Positions 55,385-64,000 of a DNA stretch of 64,000 bases are shown here, in pieces. The DNA is from Craterostigma plantagineum (taxonomy: Eukaryota > Streptophyta > Magnoliopsida > Lamiales > Linderniaceae): the NCBI GenBank assembly GCA_027422505.1, contig JAPQWV010000017.1:18043501-18107500 (forward strand), written 5' to 3'. The position numbers and the translations under genes are program-made. The number at the start of each line of letters is the position of its first letter. The first letter of the stretch is position 1. The notes beneath the pieces were generated by a model that saw only the letters and a program-made list of their open reading frames with translations, did no database searches and was not told the DNA's origin.

Positions 55385-56951
55385 GTGGATCTCATGTACC
55401 AGACTCCACCGTCCACCCACTGCCATCCATTCCACCATGGTGCGCTACATGGAGACGTCCTAAGCCACCGTGATCCTCTTTACGCCCTCACCACCACTTC
55501 CACCAGACGAGTCTCAGAAGTGTCTGATCAACAGTTTTGGGCCACCCTCGTCGACATCACTCGTGGTCGCCTTTCAACGCGATCACGCCACGCCACCATA
55601 GTTCCCATGGATCAGTGAAACCCCCCTGATCCTAACCCAGGAACGAGCCTACCCTAGCCTCTCTAGTCTAGGTCTAGGTCGCGCGACATCCTCCTCCACG
55701 CAAAGATCCAATCAACGATCTCGGGAGGATGAAGTAAGTCGCTTGCAGGAGTTGCGAACCAACGACGACATGATCGCACTCCTCTGTCATATCTCACCAT
55801 AACCCGGACCTCGCCCTTAGGTACAGGAGACGACTCGTTCGTTTCCCGAGTAGAAGTCGCGGCATCTGGTCCAACCGCGCAATTAACCCCTCCCAACCAC
55901 TCAGCTATCCTTTCACAGATAGCTGTTTCATTCGCACAAGAGGAACCACGTTAGCCATCACCGCCCCACTTGGAGACGGTTGATGTTGAACATGCAGTGC
56001 CCCGCCTCTCACTGCACCTCTTCCACCCACATAGAGTCTAGTGTCCTCACCCACCGAAATTTTCAACTTTCTAGGACACAAACACTCTTTACGCACCGCA
56101 GGTTCTTTGTGAACTTGCCCGAACGCTTGATGACGTCCTTGTGACCGAGAGCGGAAGACCCACGACAGCCACCCTCAGCACAACTGTCGATGGGCCACGG
56201 ATACGAGCTTGTCTCATCGTCCGTGCGAACGGAAAGCCTTTGTGGCTCTCCGGTTCTTTTTGTCCTGTGCAAACAGGCGGCACATCGGACACATGTTTCG
56301 ATGTTGTGACGACGGAGCGTCTTTGTGACCCCCGTCTGGTTAGTTACACCGTTCGTGATGGAGCCCCGACTCATAGCAATCAGCGAGGAACTTACACATT
56401 CCATGCCGCGCTCAACAAGGATCTATGAAGGAAAAGGTCCCATCACCGACACCACTCCACCACGCCTACGCCTACGCCACCACATGCTGCTCCGTCTCTC
56501 CAGTGTTTCAAAACTGAACCCGGAGGAACATCAATTGCTGCTACTCCTGAGAATCCCACTTGATTGCCTCACTCAACACCACACCACATCACCATCACCA
56601 CCATCAACGCCAGAGGCAGACTCGTCCCACGGACGACGTGACGATCCCGAAGACGGAGATCATCTCAAGGGGGAGCAAAGGAGAAGAAATGAGTTGAAGA
56701 TCGTACAGCAGCATCAGCAGCAACCATCATCCTCCTCCACTCACACCACCTATGCCACCTCTCACAACACCTACTCCACCACCTCCACCAACTACGCCCC
56801 GCCGGAGGCTTCCACTACCTCCGCGCACATTCTTATGTGTCAGGCTATTATGTTCATAATGGAACACTCGAAGGAGCCACGGCACATCTCATCCACCACA
56901 TTCCGCCACTACTGCGCTGACCACTCTGAAGACCGGGCTCCCTGCTCTTGA
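55385..56951 (+). pseudogene. SireG third-ORF relic
   Basis: Pieces in different frames align with the middle of the SireD third ORF: EEPR-stop-PSPPHLETVDVE (~55940; SireD EEPRQPSPPRSEEVDVE), CPVQTGGTSDTCFDVVTTERL (56270-56330; SireD GPVQTGGTSVPSTDVVTTERL, each quoted in part), and RRDDPEDGD...QQHQQQP (56630-56730; SireD PRDDPEGDG...QPQQQQ). Only the Ser/Pro/Thr-rich middle remains, with many shifts. The 3' end is His/Thr-rich low complexity. Confidence 0.65.
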
Positions 56952-57238
56952 AAGTCACATTTCAATGGAGCCTTGGCACATTCTTTACGCCCCACGCCTA
57001 CCTTCTTCTGGAGCCAGACGAGTCATTTTCGAGGCTGAACCAGACAACTTCCATTCGAAGACGACAAATCCGGCGCCAAGAAGAAGAATATTGGAGAATC
57101 TTAACAAGTGAGTCCTAGCCGAGCCATCAATGCCTCCGCAAGAAGAGGAGATATCCCATGTAGGGGGAGTTTGCTAGGAATCGAGATCTCCAATATGCCC
57201 AACAAAGATATCCCGCGCTGAACTGAAGATTGAACACT

Positions 57239-57249
57239 AAGGGGGAGAT
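57239..57249 (+). other. SireG polypurine tract
   Basis: AAGGGGGAGAT directly before TGTTAGG, the same as in SireD. Confidence 0.92.
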
Positions 57250-57585
57250 TGTTAGGAAATATTTTGTAGTGTTCAATTTCATTATATTATCTTTGTTGGT
57301 TAGCTTTATTAAACTTTGGGCTAGCTCTTAGTTGGGTTAGTTCTTAGTTATTCATGTAATGGGCCTTCACAAGAAGCCCACCTATTATATACCAACTTGT
57401 GGTATAAATAGGAAAACCCTAACACATAGTTAGGTGTGCTTGTGTGTGAAAATCAAAGAAACATTTTAGAATCAAGAGAGCCTCTTTTTCTTCCACCAAG
57501 CCCCACGCCCTAACCCAAAAATCTAGATCATTAGGCGTGTTTAATCCGTCCAAAGTCGCATTGTTGGTGTAATCTAGGACCTACA
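57250..57585 (+). repeat. SireG 3' LTR
   Basis: 336 bp; differs from the 5' copy at two sites noticed (ATGTAGATC/ATCTAGATC, GTCACATT/GTCGCATT). TATA box 57403-57410. Confidence 0.95.
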
Positions 57586-57590
57586 GATAG

Positions 57591-58870
57591 ATTTGGGCGA
57601 TTTTAGATATTAAGTGATTTAAGATTTGGGTCTTAATTAATTTGTGTAAGCTTTGCCAATATTTTTAAATAAATTTATTTCGGCCCAAATTATTTTAAAT
57701 AAAATATTTTCGAAATTTAGTTAATATTTTTCTGGCTTTGAACGATTTTAGAGTGAGTTGACCGACGTTTTAAATTTTGGGCTTTTGCCCAATTTTTGGC
57801 CCAAATAGTTTAAATAAAATTATTTTAAGTCCAAGTCCAGTTTAAAATAAAATATTTTCATATTATGAAATATAATTAGAGTCAACCCATATTTTAAATT
57901 ATAAATAATATTTTGGGATTTTAAAACCTTCGGCCTATTATCGGATTTTAATAAAGTATAATATTTCACGTGTTTTACTATTTACGATTTTATGAAATGT
58001 GATGTGTTCATGTGATTGATATTTATGTGCATATCACGACATGCACGGGTGAGAGTGATGATGTACCGTAATTATACGGTGACGCCTTACGGTGACGGAT
58101 GAGTGGGGTAGAGTTACCGATGTTGGTAGTCAGGTTTAGACTCGATAGGGCACCTGGTGGGAGAGGGGGTTTGCGACACCCATCTACTCGGGATTGAGCC
58201 ACCCGAGGTGCACACCACCAATTTTATATTGGCTCAGGGACGGCAGACAGATGTGAGATTCCTGTCTACCCGGGTAGTGGTAGACTACTCGGGGTGTTAC
58301 ACCGAGGTGTAACACCGTCGGGATGAGATTGTGTGCGGAGGGAGCGACCCGGCGAGGCCGGCGTGGGCTACCGCATGATTATGGCGTACCTTGCCATGCG
58401 CACGTGGGTGCCGAGTCTAGCCTAGGGCCCTGATATGTGATGAGACGTGTGATAGGTCGAGCGTGCAGATTTCATGTGTGAGGACATGGGATTGGGTTGA
58501 GTGCACGCACGCATATGCATTGTATGTTTTTACTACCACCTACTGGGCGTTTTTGCTCAGGGTTTTATTTTTATAGGTGAGACTGCGCCCGACACCGATG
58601 GGTGTCAGGGTTAGCTGTAGGCGGGCTGGCGGCGGTGACTCAACGGGCTTTTGAGGGCAGAGCGGTACATGGGACGCGACTTGTGGAGTGGTGTAGTATA
58701 ATGTAATCGGGTTAGACTTTTGGGGTTTCGACCCGATGTGTTTATGTGACGTCGTTTTATAATAAATGTACAATATTTCTTTATAAGGTTTTTGTTAGAC
58801 GGGTCTTCCGCGACTTACATTGCGAAAAAAAATCCGCCAAAATATTATATTAGGAAGTAGGGTCGCGACA
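57591..58870 (+). repeat. GypF 3' LTR, second piece
   Basis: Continues from 51957 (ATTTGGGCGATTTTAG) and matches ~44691-45970 to GGTCGCGACA. Followed by GGAAC. Confidence 0.95.
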
Positions 58871-59068
58871 GGAACAGTACTCAGTACATTCTATCTCGAC
58901 GGAATTAATTTCGATCAAACTTTAAAGATTGAATCGAAAATAATTGTCGATCTAATTTTCGAATCAAACGCTACTAACGAATTTTGTCACTTGTGAAGCA
59001 CATTACATCATCTTCAACCTTCAAAACAATTAACGAAGATCCTTCAACAACTCGACTACAATACAAAC

Positions 59069-60721
59069 ATGGATGCATACTCACTCGAAAATGACAACCG
59101 TCCGCCGATCTTGCAAAGAGGCGAATACACAGTGTGGAGAAGCCGCTTTCTGAATTTCATCGCTCTAAAGGATCAAGCCGAAAATCTACTGAAGTCCCTT
59201 GAAGAGGGACCGGCACAGTTCTGGGTTCATATACCCGGGGACGAAACAGCTACTCCAGCAATTCCAGCTTCTAGGCGACTAAAGGAGCCTAGAGAATACT
59301 CTCTGGAGGAAAGAGCTCGAGCTAAGGCTGATCTAGTAGCCATGAATACCCTTATGCAGGGCATCCCCAACGATATATACAGACAAATCGACAGCCTTAC
59401 ATCGGCCAAAGGGATGTGGGATGAGCTGCATAGGATGATGCAAAAGACGGAAGTTGACATAAAGGCCAAGAAGGCGAACATGAAAGCCCTTGGAAAACAG
59501 TTAGCTCTCATTGGACAAATAATGAGCAAGAAGTACTTCAAGAAGAAGTCTTCAACCTCAGCCAATAGACTTCGGACTACAAGCTCCAAGAACAAAGAAC
59601 GTGCTCCGGAGAGTTCCGAGGTCAAGAATCCCAAAGAGACTAACAAATGCTTTAACTGTGGCAAAGCAGGTCACTTCGCCAGAGAGTGCACTCTCCCGAA
59701 GAAAAGAGATGCAAACTACTACTCCAGGAAGCTTCAATTGACAAAACAGGAAGAAGCTGGAGTAGCTCTCATGGCCGAACAGGACCAATGGCTCGAGGAC
59801 ACGTCGAGCTCTGAAGAAGAGAACTTAGCCCTCATGGCCCGTCTCGACAAGGAATTGGACGCCGAAACATCCACTCGTACGGACGACGACAACGCATCCA
59901 CGTCTTCAAATGAGGTAGCCACTCCTTCCACATTATTGACCATGTTAGAATCATATCAAAAGCAATATGCTAACATGAAACGTGAGCAGAAAAGTATAAA
60001 GGAAGTTGAGAACGAACTTGAGAGAGCTCAGGAGAAGATAGATAGTCTCGAACAAGAACTTAGGAGCTCTAGTGCAAAAATAGATGTTTGCCACCTGCTT
60101 CGAGCCGGCCGGACATCATGTTTGCCACCTGCTTGTGTGCCCGTTTTCAAGCCGATCCCAAAGAATCCCATATGCTCGCGGTCAAAAGAATTTTACGCTA
60201 CCTTAAGGGCACCTCTACCCTTGGCCTATGGTATCCAAAGGGTACGAATTTTAAACTTATCGGCTACACTGACGCTGACTATGCAGGTTGCCGAATGGAT
60301 AGGAAACGCACGTCCGGTGGCGCTCAACTTAGGCAAAAAGCTGGTTTGCTGGTCATCCAAAAAGCAGAACTATGTGTCCACTTCGACGGCCGAAGCAGAA
60401 TACGTAGCTGCCGTCAGCTGTTGCTCACAGATGCTGTGGATGCGGACACAGCTTCGCGACTATGGGTACAATCTAAATAATATACCCATATATAGTGATA
60501 ATCAGAGTGCAATTGCCATAACTTGTAATCCTGTTCATCATTCACGCACAAAACACATAGACATTAGATATCATTTTATCAAAGATCACGTAGAAAAAGG
60601 CACGATAGAGATGTACTTTGTGAACACGGAATTTCAACTAGCCGACATTTTCACCAAGGTCTTGGATGAGAAACGATTTCAATTCCTTGTCGGAAAATTA
60701 GGCATGTTGAATCTTCCGTAA
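59069..60721 (+). pseudogene. CopE gag fused by deletions to an RNase H stump
   Basis: The open frame starts MDAYSLENDNRPPILQRGEY. Residues ~1-135 match the first part of SireD-type Gag ([30 protein letters not shown]). About 150 residues of the capsid core are then missing (AKKANM joined to KALGKQL). The zinc knuckle CFNCGKAGHFAREC and the coiled coil follow. At ~60084 the sequence jumps to the end of RT ([16 protein letters not shown]), out of frame, deleting roughly 3 kb. From ~60325 the original frame re-enters RNase H (KKLVCWSSKKQNYVSTSTAE ... DIFTKVLDEKRF, each in part) to a stop. The 550-residue frame is an accident of two shifts, not a designed fusion. Confidence 0.85.
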
Positions 60722-61373
60722 TATGTGAATTACCTGATCTTCTGTGCTATCACATGCTCTAATCCATGTGTTTTCAATGCTTATTTGTCCTTATCTTGCG
60801 TGATAAAAATAATATAAAAATTAAAAAAACACATAATATATATTTCTATATATAATATAAAGGGGTATGACGAAATCCTAAGTCACTTAGAATTTTAACC
60901 CGACATGCGATCGATATAATTGCTTAAAATTTGTCAGTCTAAGTCGCATTCTTGTGTCTAAAAGGTCATTTGATTGTTCCACTAGACACAAAGTCAATCT
61001 ACATGCGTGAGGATTCAAGCCTTGTTCCTTTTTCCTTTCTTTGGATTTACTTCTCGAGTGAGTCAAACATAAATTACTTGTCTTACCTAGTGATTCTTGG
61101 TATCATACTCATCTTGCGTTAGATCGTCAGGAAAATGATAAGGGAGTTTAGGATATTCCTCATACGGCCTTATATAAATTCCCCCATTCCACTTTGAGCC
61201 TTCTCCGATGTCTTTTTCTTCATTTGAAACACATTCACAGCCTTCAACCAGGGGGAGATAACAAAAGAAAAAGTAAAATGATGACAAAAGAAGGCATTGC
61301 TCAACGCGCAAACATTAGACCAAAGGAACCGGCCTTCCGACTACCTTGTAGAAAGTGGCATGGTTCCTGCTGT
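60722..61373 (+). other. Region after CopE RNase H
   Basis: AT-rich, no gene. Has AACCAGGGGGAGATAAC at ~61247, a PPT-like word of the Sirevirus sort. Confidence 0.5.
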
Positions 61374-61655
61374 GAACTTCTCCAACGATAATCTCGTACG
61401 CTCGTCAGAACGGCTGGAAGAGGAGCACCACGAAGTGAACTTCTCCAACGATAATCCGATCTTATATCGGGAAACAAGAAGAGGAGTGCAGCCTCGGGTA
61501 CGAATTCCATAACTGAGAACTTCTCCAAATTGATAATCTCTGAAACCTCTATAGGGATTAAGAGAAGAGGAGCACGGTATTGGCCCGAGAACCAACAAGA
61601 AGAACTTCGCCTACGATAATCTCCTATAGCCTCATGGAGAAGCGGAGCTTCAGCT
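61374..61655. repeat. Four diverged units with GAACTTCTCCAACGATAATC
   Basis: Units start at 61374, 61437, 61516 and 61602 (63-86 bp apart). Each has GAACTTC(T/G)CC..GATAATC, a short self-complementary core (CCGAT/ATCGG; AATCTCT/AGGGATT; TCTCC/GGAGA) and AGAAG(A/C)GGAG. No coding meaning was found. Confidence 0.7.
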
Positions 61656-62120
61656 TGAGCATAATATAAAAAGGGATAGTTCTTAAAAGAAAAGGAGGGG
61701 AAAAAGATTGAAAAGAAGAAAGACAGAAAAAAAAGGAGACGGACGTAGAATTGGAAGACGATGAAGAGATAAGCTCACTTTCCTTTAAATTCCTTCCTTT
61801 CTAAGTCCTAGCCAAATTATAACCCTTACAACCCTTTGATTCCAAATAGACGGTCTCTCGCTTAGGTGAAATGATTAAAAATGCCTCGATCACAGGTAAA
61901 TTGACTTAAAATTGCTTGTGTTGACTTGAGTGATAAAAATATAAAAATCCCAAGATAGCTAATTGAGAGCAAGAGCGAACCTAGTGAGAGTTGTCGAAAT
62001 GGACCAGTCTATGAACTTAGGACTTTAGTTTGACGACATGACTTGACGGCATTTTCTTCTTTCAAATGTCTCGTAAAATTTTAGGCGTGACGATTGATCG
62101 AAGCAAAATAATCTGACCAC

Positions 62121-62158
<38 letters not shown>

Positions 62159-62790
62159 TAATAAATAAATAATAAATAATAAAATTCGCACATTTTGACA
62201 TGAAAAGTTATGTTTCATATGCTTTGAATTGAATAAATGCGAAGTTCTTTAGTGTATCGTACATTCTAAATGCAATTTTAAATTGCATTGGTACTGAATT
62301 GTTTAAATGCGATAAATTTTTCATTGCTTCTACCCTCACACAATATTTTAAAGTACATGTTTTCGGGACCATGTATACATGCTTACTTGGTAAATTTGTG
62401 TGCTCGTGACTTGAATTGATTTCATATGCTTGTATAATTAGTCAATTTTTGTGCATCATTTGCGGGGGAGCAAGTATAAGACTCGTAGATTAGCTCCAAA
62501 TATTTTTGACGTTTTTCCTCTGAGTATTTCAGATCTTCAAAATTAAGGAGCGAGACGTCGACACTACAAATAGAGGAGCTAGACACAAGACCAAATATTT
62601 CAAAGATAAAATTGCCAAAAATAATTATTGATTAACTCCATTATTACTAACGTTTATCTCTAAGTGGTACAGATTTTTAAATTTCTGCCAGGGGAGCTAG
62701 ACGTTACTACACAGAAAATTCAGGGAGTTAATTGCATTTATTTTAATTACTAAGGGGAAGCCTTACAATGGGTTTTATTTTGAAATAGGG
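61656..62790. other. AT-rich spacer with microsatellites
   Basis: (AT)n at 62128-62152 and AATAAATAATAA at 62155-62180. PPT-like GCGGGGGAGCAAG at 62462 and AGGGGAGCTAGAC words at ~62575 and ~62690. No reading frame with family resemblance. Confidence 0.6.
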
Positions 62791-64000
62791 GTCAATCACA
62801 CAGAACCGGTCCATGATCTGCAAGAAACAGGGCAAGACACCCTACGAAGTGTGGACCGGAAATGTTCCCATAATCAGTTACTTCAAGACATTTGGAAGCA
62901 AATGTTTCATCCACAACAATGGGAAAAATCAACTCTCAGCCTTTGATACAAGGGCTGAAAAGGGAATATTCCTTGGGTACTCTTCAGTCAGCAAAGCTTA
63001 CCGGGTTTTCAACACAAAAACTCTGTCTATTGAGGAATCAGCACACGTAGTCTTTGAAGAGTCAGAAACTGATAACCAAACCCCCAGTAATATCAATCGT
63101 CTAAGCAATCAACTAGAGAGACCTCATTTTGAAGACGAAAGTGATGAAGAAAGGAACCAACCAGTATTGGAGCTGACAGAGATACTATTGTAGAAGAAAC
63201 TAATATTCAAAGTGCGACCACCGAAATACCGATGGAACATGTGGAAACAATCAGCCCATACAATACCGGCCATGAAGCTGGCTCAGAAGGTGAAAATTAT
63301 ACAGAGACTCAAGAAACACCGGAGGAATCAATTGAGGGGGAACGAATCAAATGGAATCGCACAAAGCTAAATCATCCTCAGCAATTGATCAAAGGAGACC
63401 CTGCTGCACCTATGAAAACAAGGCGACAGACGAACCAAATCTATTCAGTCATGCGTTCATATCTCAGATACAACCAACAAAGGTCGGTGAAGCTCTCAAG
63501 GATGACAACTGGATAGAAGCTATGGAAGAATAATTAAACCAGTTTGAACGTAATCAAGTCTGGACTCTTGTTCCAAAGCCAACGGAGACTGTAATCGGTA
63601 CGAAATGGGTATTCAAGAACAAGCTTAATGAAGATGGACTTGTCACTAGAAATAAGGCAAGGCTGGTTGCTCAAGGATACAGACAAGAAGAAGGAATAGA
63701 CTATGATGAGACATTCGCACCGGTAGCAAGACTTGAGGCCATACGGATTTTTTTGGCATATGCAGCTTATAAGGACTTCAAAGTATATCAAATGGATGTC
63801 AAGAATGCATTTCTGAATGGTACAATTTCTGAGGAAGTGTACGTTGCTCAACCACCCGGTTTCGAAAGCCATGAGTATCCTAACCATGTCTATCGTCTGA
63901 AGAAAGCTCTCTATGGACTAAAGCAAGTTCCAAGAGCGTGGTATGAAACGTTATCGAAGTTTTTGACTGATCATCAGTTCACAATCGGAAGTGTTGATAA
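62791..64000 (+). pseudogene. pol: CopH: copia pol fragment (integrase end and RT), runs off the window
   Basis: Starts abruptly with SITQNRSMICKKQGKTPYEV, the C-terminal part of copia integrase, and continues with YFKTFGSKCFIHNN and GIFLGYSSVSKAYRVFN. After a linker the RT reads [56 protein letters not shown] and [13 protein letters not shown], to the window end. Frameshifts near 63190 and 63480 and a TAA at 63531-63533 break it. The upstream part of the element is missing, so this is a 5'-truncated or recombined copy. Whether it belongs to CopE cannot be told. Confidence 0.88.

Larger units (their letters stand above)
51958..57585 (+). mobile_element. SireG: non-autonomous Sirevirus relative lacking pol
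   Basis: TSD GATAG (51953-51957, 57586-57590). The 336-bp LTRs differ at only two positions noticed. PBS, a 1.5-kb leader, an intact ORF for only the coiled-coil half of Gag, a four-unit pseudoknot-like array, a decayed third-ORF relic, PPT and LTR. There is no protease active domain, integrase, RT or RNase H. Ends, PPT and gag tail resemble SireD, so mobilisation by a SireD-like helper is likely. Two LTR differences mean it moved recently despite its content. Confidence 0.92.
43384..58870 (+). mobile_element. GypF: Ty3/gypsy chromovirus (Tekay/Del type) in the CopE leader
   Basis: TSD GGAAC at 43379-43383 and 58871-58875. LTR 43384-45970, PBS 45973, gag, protease-RT, RNase H, integrase with chromodomain-like end, PPT, and a 3' LTR that is split by SireG. 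The long (2.6 kb) LTRs and the domain order (integrase last) indicate the Tekay/Del chromovirus branch. The LTRs differ at about twenty positions by eye. Frameshifts and stops make it inactive. Confidence 0.93.
42221..62790 (+). mobile_element. CopE: internally deleted copia element hosting GypF and SireG (right end not found)
   Basis: LTR (about 42221-42556), PBS and leader are followed, after removal of GypF (43384-58870), by gag and a stump of RNase H related to SireD. The 3' LTR was not found: the sequence after RNase H ends in another pol fragment at 62791. The right end given is therefore only the last position that could belong to it. Confidence 0.6.

Noticed and set aside
55663..56404. 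Minus-strand frames in SireG
   Set aside because: They lie opposite recognisable third-ORF relics on the plus strand and show no domain.
59069..60721. Novel Gag-RNase H fusion protein
   Set aside because: Created by two deletions and a return to frame; the segment between is out-of-frame RT.
61374..61655. MicroRNA precursor cluster
   Set aside because: Stems are only 5-7 bp with variable loops, too short for plant miRNA hairpins.

Overview
The window is plant nuclear DNA, from a dicot and possibly Lamiales (a weak inference from the CYP76-like P450). It is a nest of LTR retrotransposons built around one dead cytochrome P450 gene. The evidence is plant-lineage Ty1/copia and Ty3/gypsy elements primed by initiator tRNA-Met (TGGTATCAGAGC), a GT-AG intron in the P450, a CACTA terminus, a Mutator-like element and AT-rich spacers. 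No live host gene was found. No rRNA, tRNA, CRISPR or bacterial feature was seen. Element names used below (CopA, CopB and so on) are local labels.

Region 1 (1-14998). The terminus of a CACTA transposon (1-275) is followed by a minus-strand CYP76-like P450 pseudogene. Its 5' part is at 12949-14138 and its 3' exon at 867-1227. Between them sits CopA (1228-12948, plus), a Sirevirus-type copia element with gag, a frameshifted pol, an envelope-like third ORF and reiterated PPT-like motifs. The target-site duplication is CGTTG, with one base since lost on the right side. The 5' end is rearranged: a full LTR, a second 502-bp copy of the P450 fragment, then an LTR stub that begins at the TATA box.

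Region 2 (14999-39771). This is one 24.8-kb nest bounded by AACAC/AACAC. The host is CopB, a decayed minus-strand copia element. Its 3' LTR holds CopC (15093-19705, plus, TSD AAAAT) and a Mutator-like element (19716-21115) that landed at the CopC/CopB junction. Its RT holds SireD (22205-35903, minus, TSD AATAT). SireD has LTRs that look identical, intact gag and pol, a large envelope-like ORF with one frameshift, and a possible antisense mini-gene with its own TATA box.

Region 3 (39777-64000). A Tat/Athila-type LTR remnant carries a palindrome array. CopE, a copia element with large internal deletions, starts near 42.2 kb. Its leader is interrupted by GypF (43384-58870, Tekay/Del-type chromovirus, TSD GGAAC). 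The GypF 3' LTR is interrupted in turn by SireG (51958-57585, TSD GATAG), a recently moved non-autonomous Sirevirus relative that has lost all enzymes. A fragment of another copia pol (62791-64000) runs off the end.

Main candidate for something undescribed. SireD and SireG both place an interleaved a-b-a'-b' pairing pattern (H-type pseudoknot geometry) exactly 19 nt after the gag stop codon. In SireD it overlaps the start of pol, which lies in the +1 frame. In SireG, which lacks pol, the unit is present four times, and the pairing is kept by compensatory changes. Both elements also carry a splice-acceptor-like TTTTTGCAG in the 19-nt spacer. This looks like a gag/pol expression signal that outlived pol.
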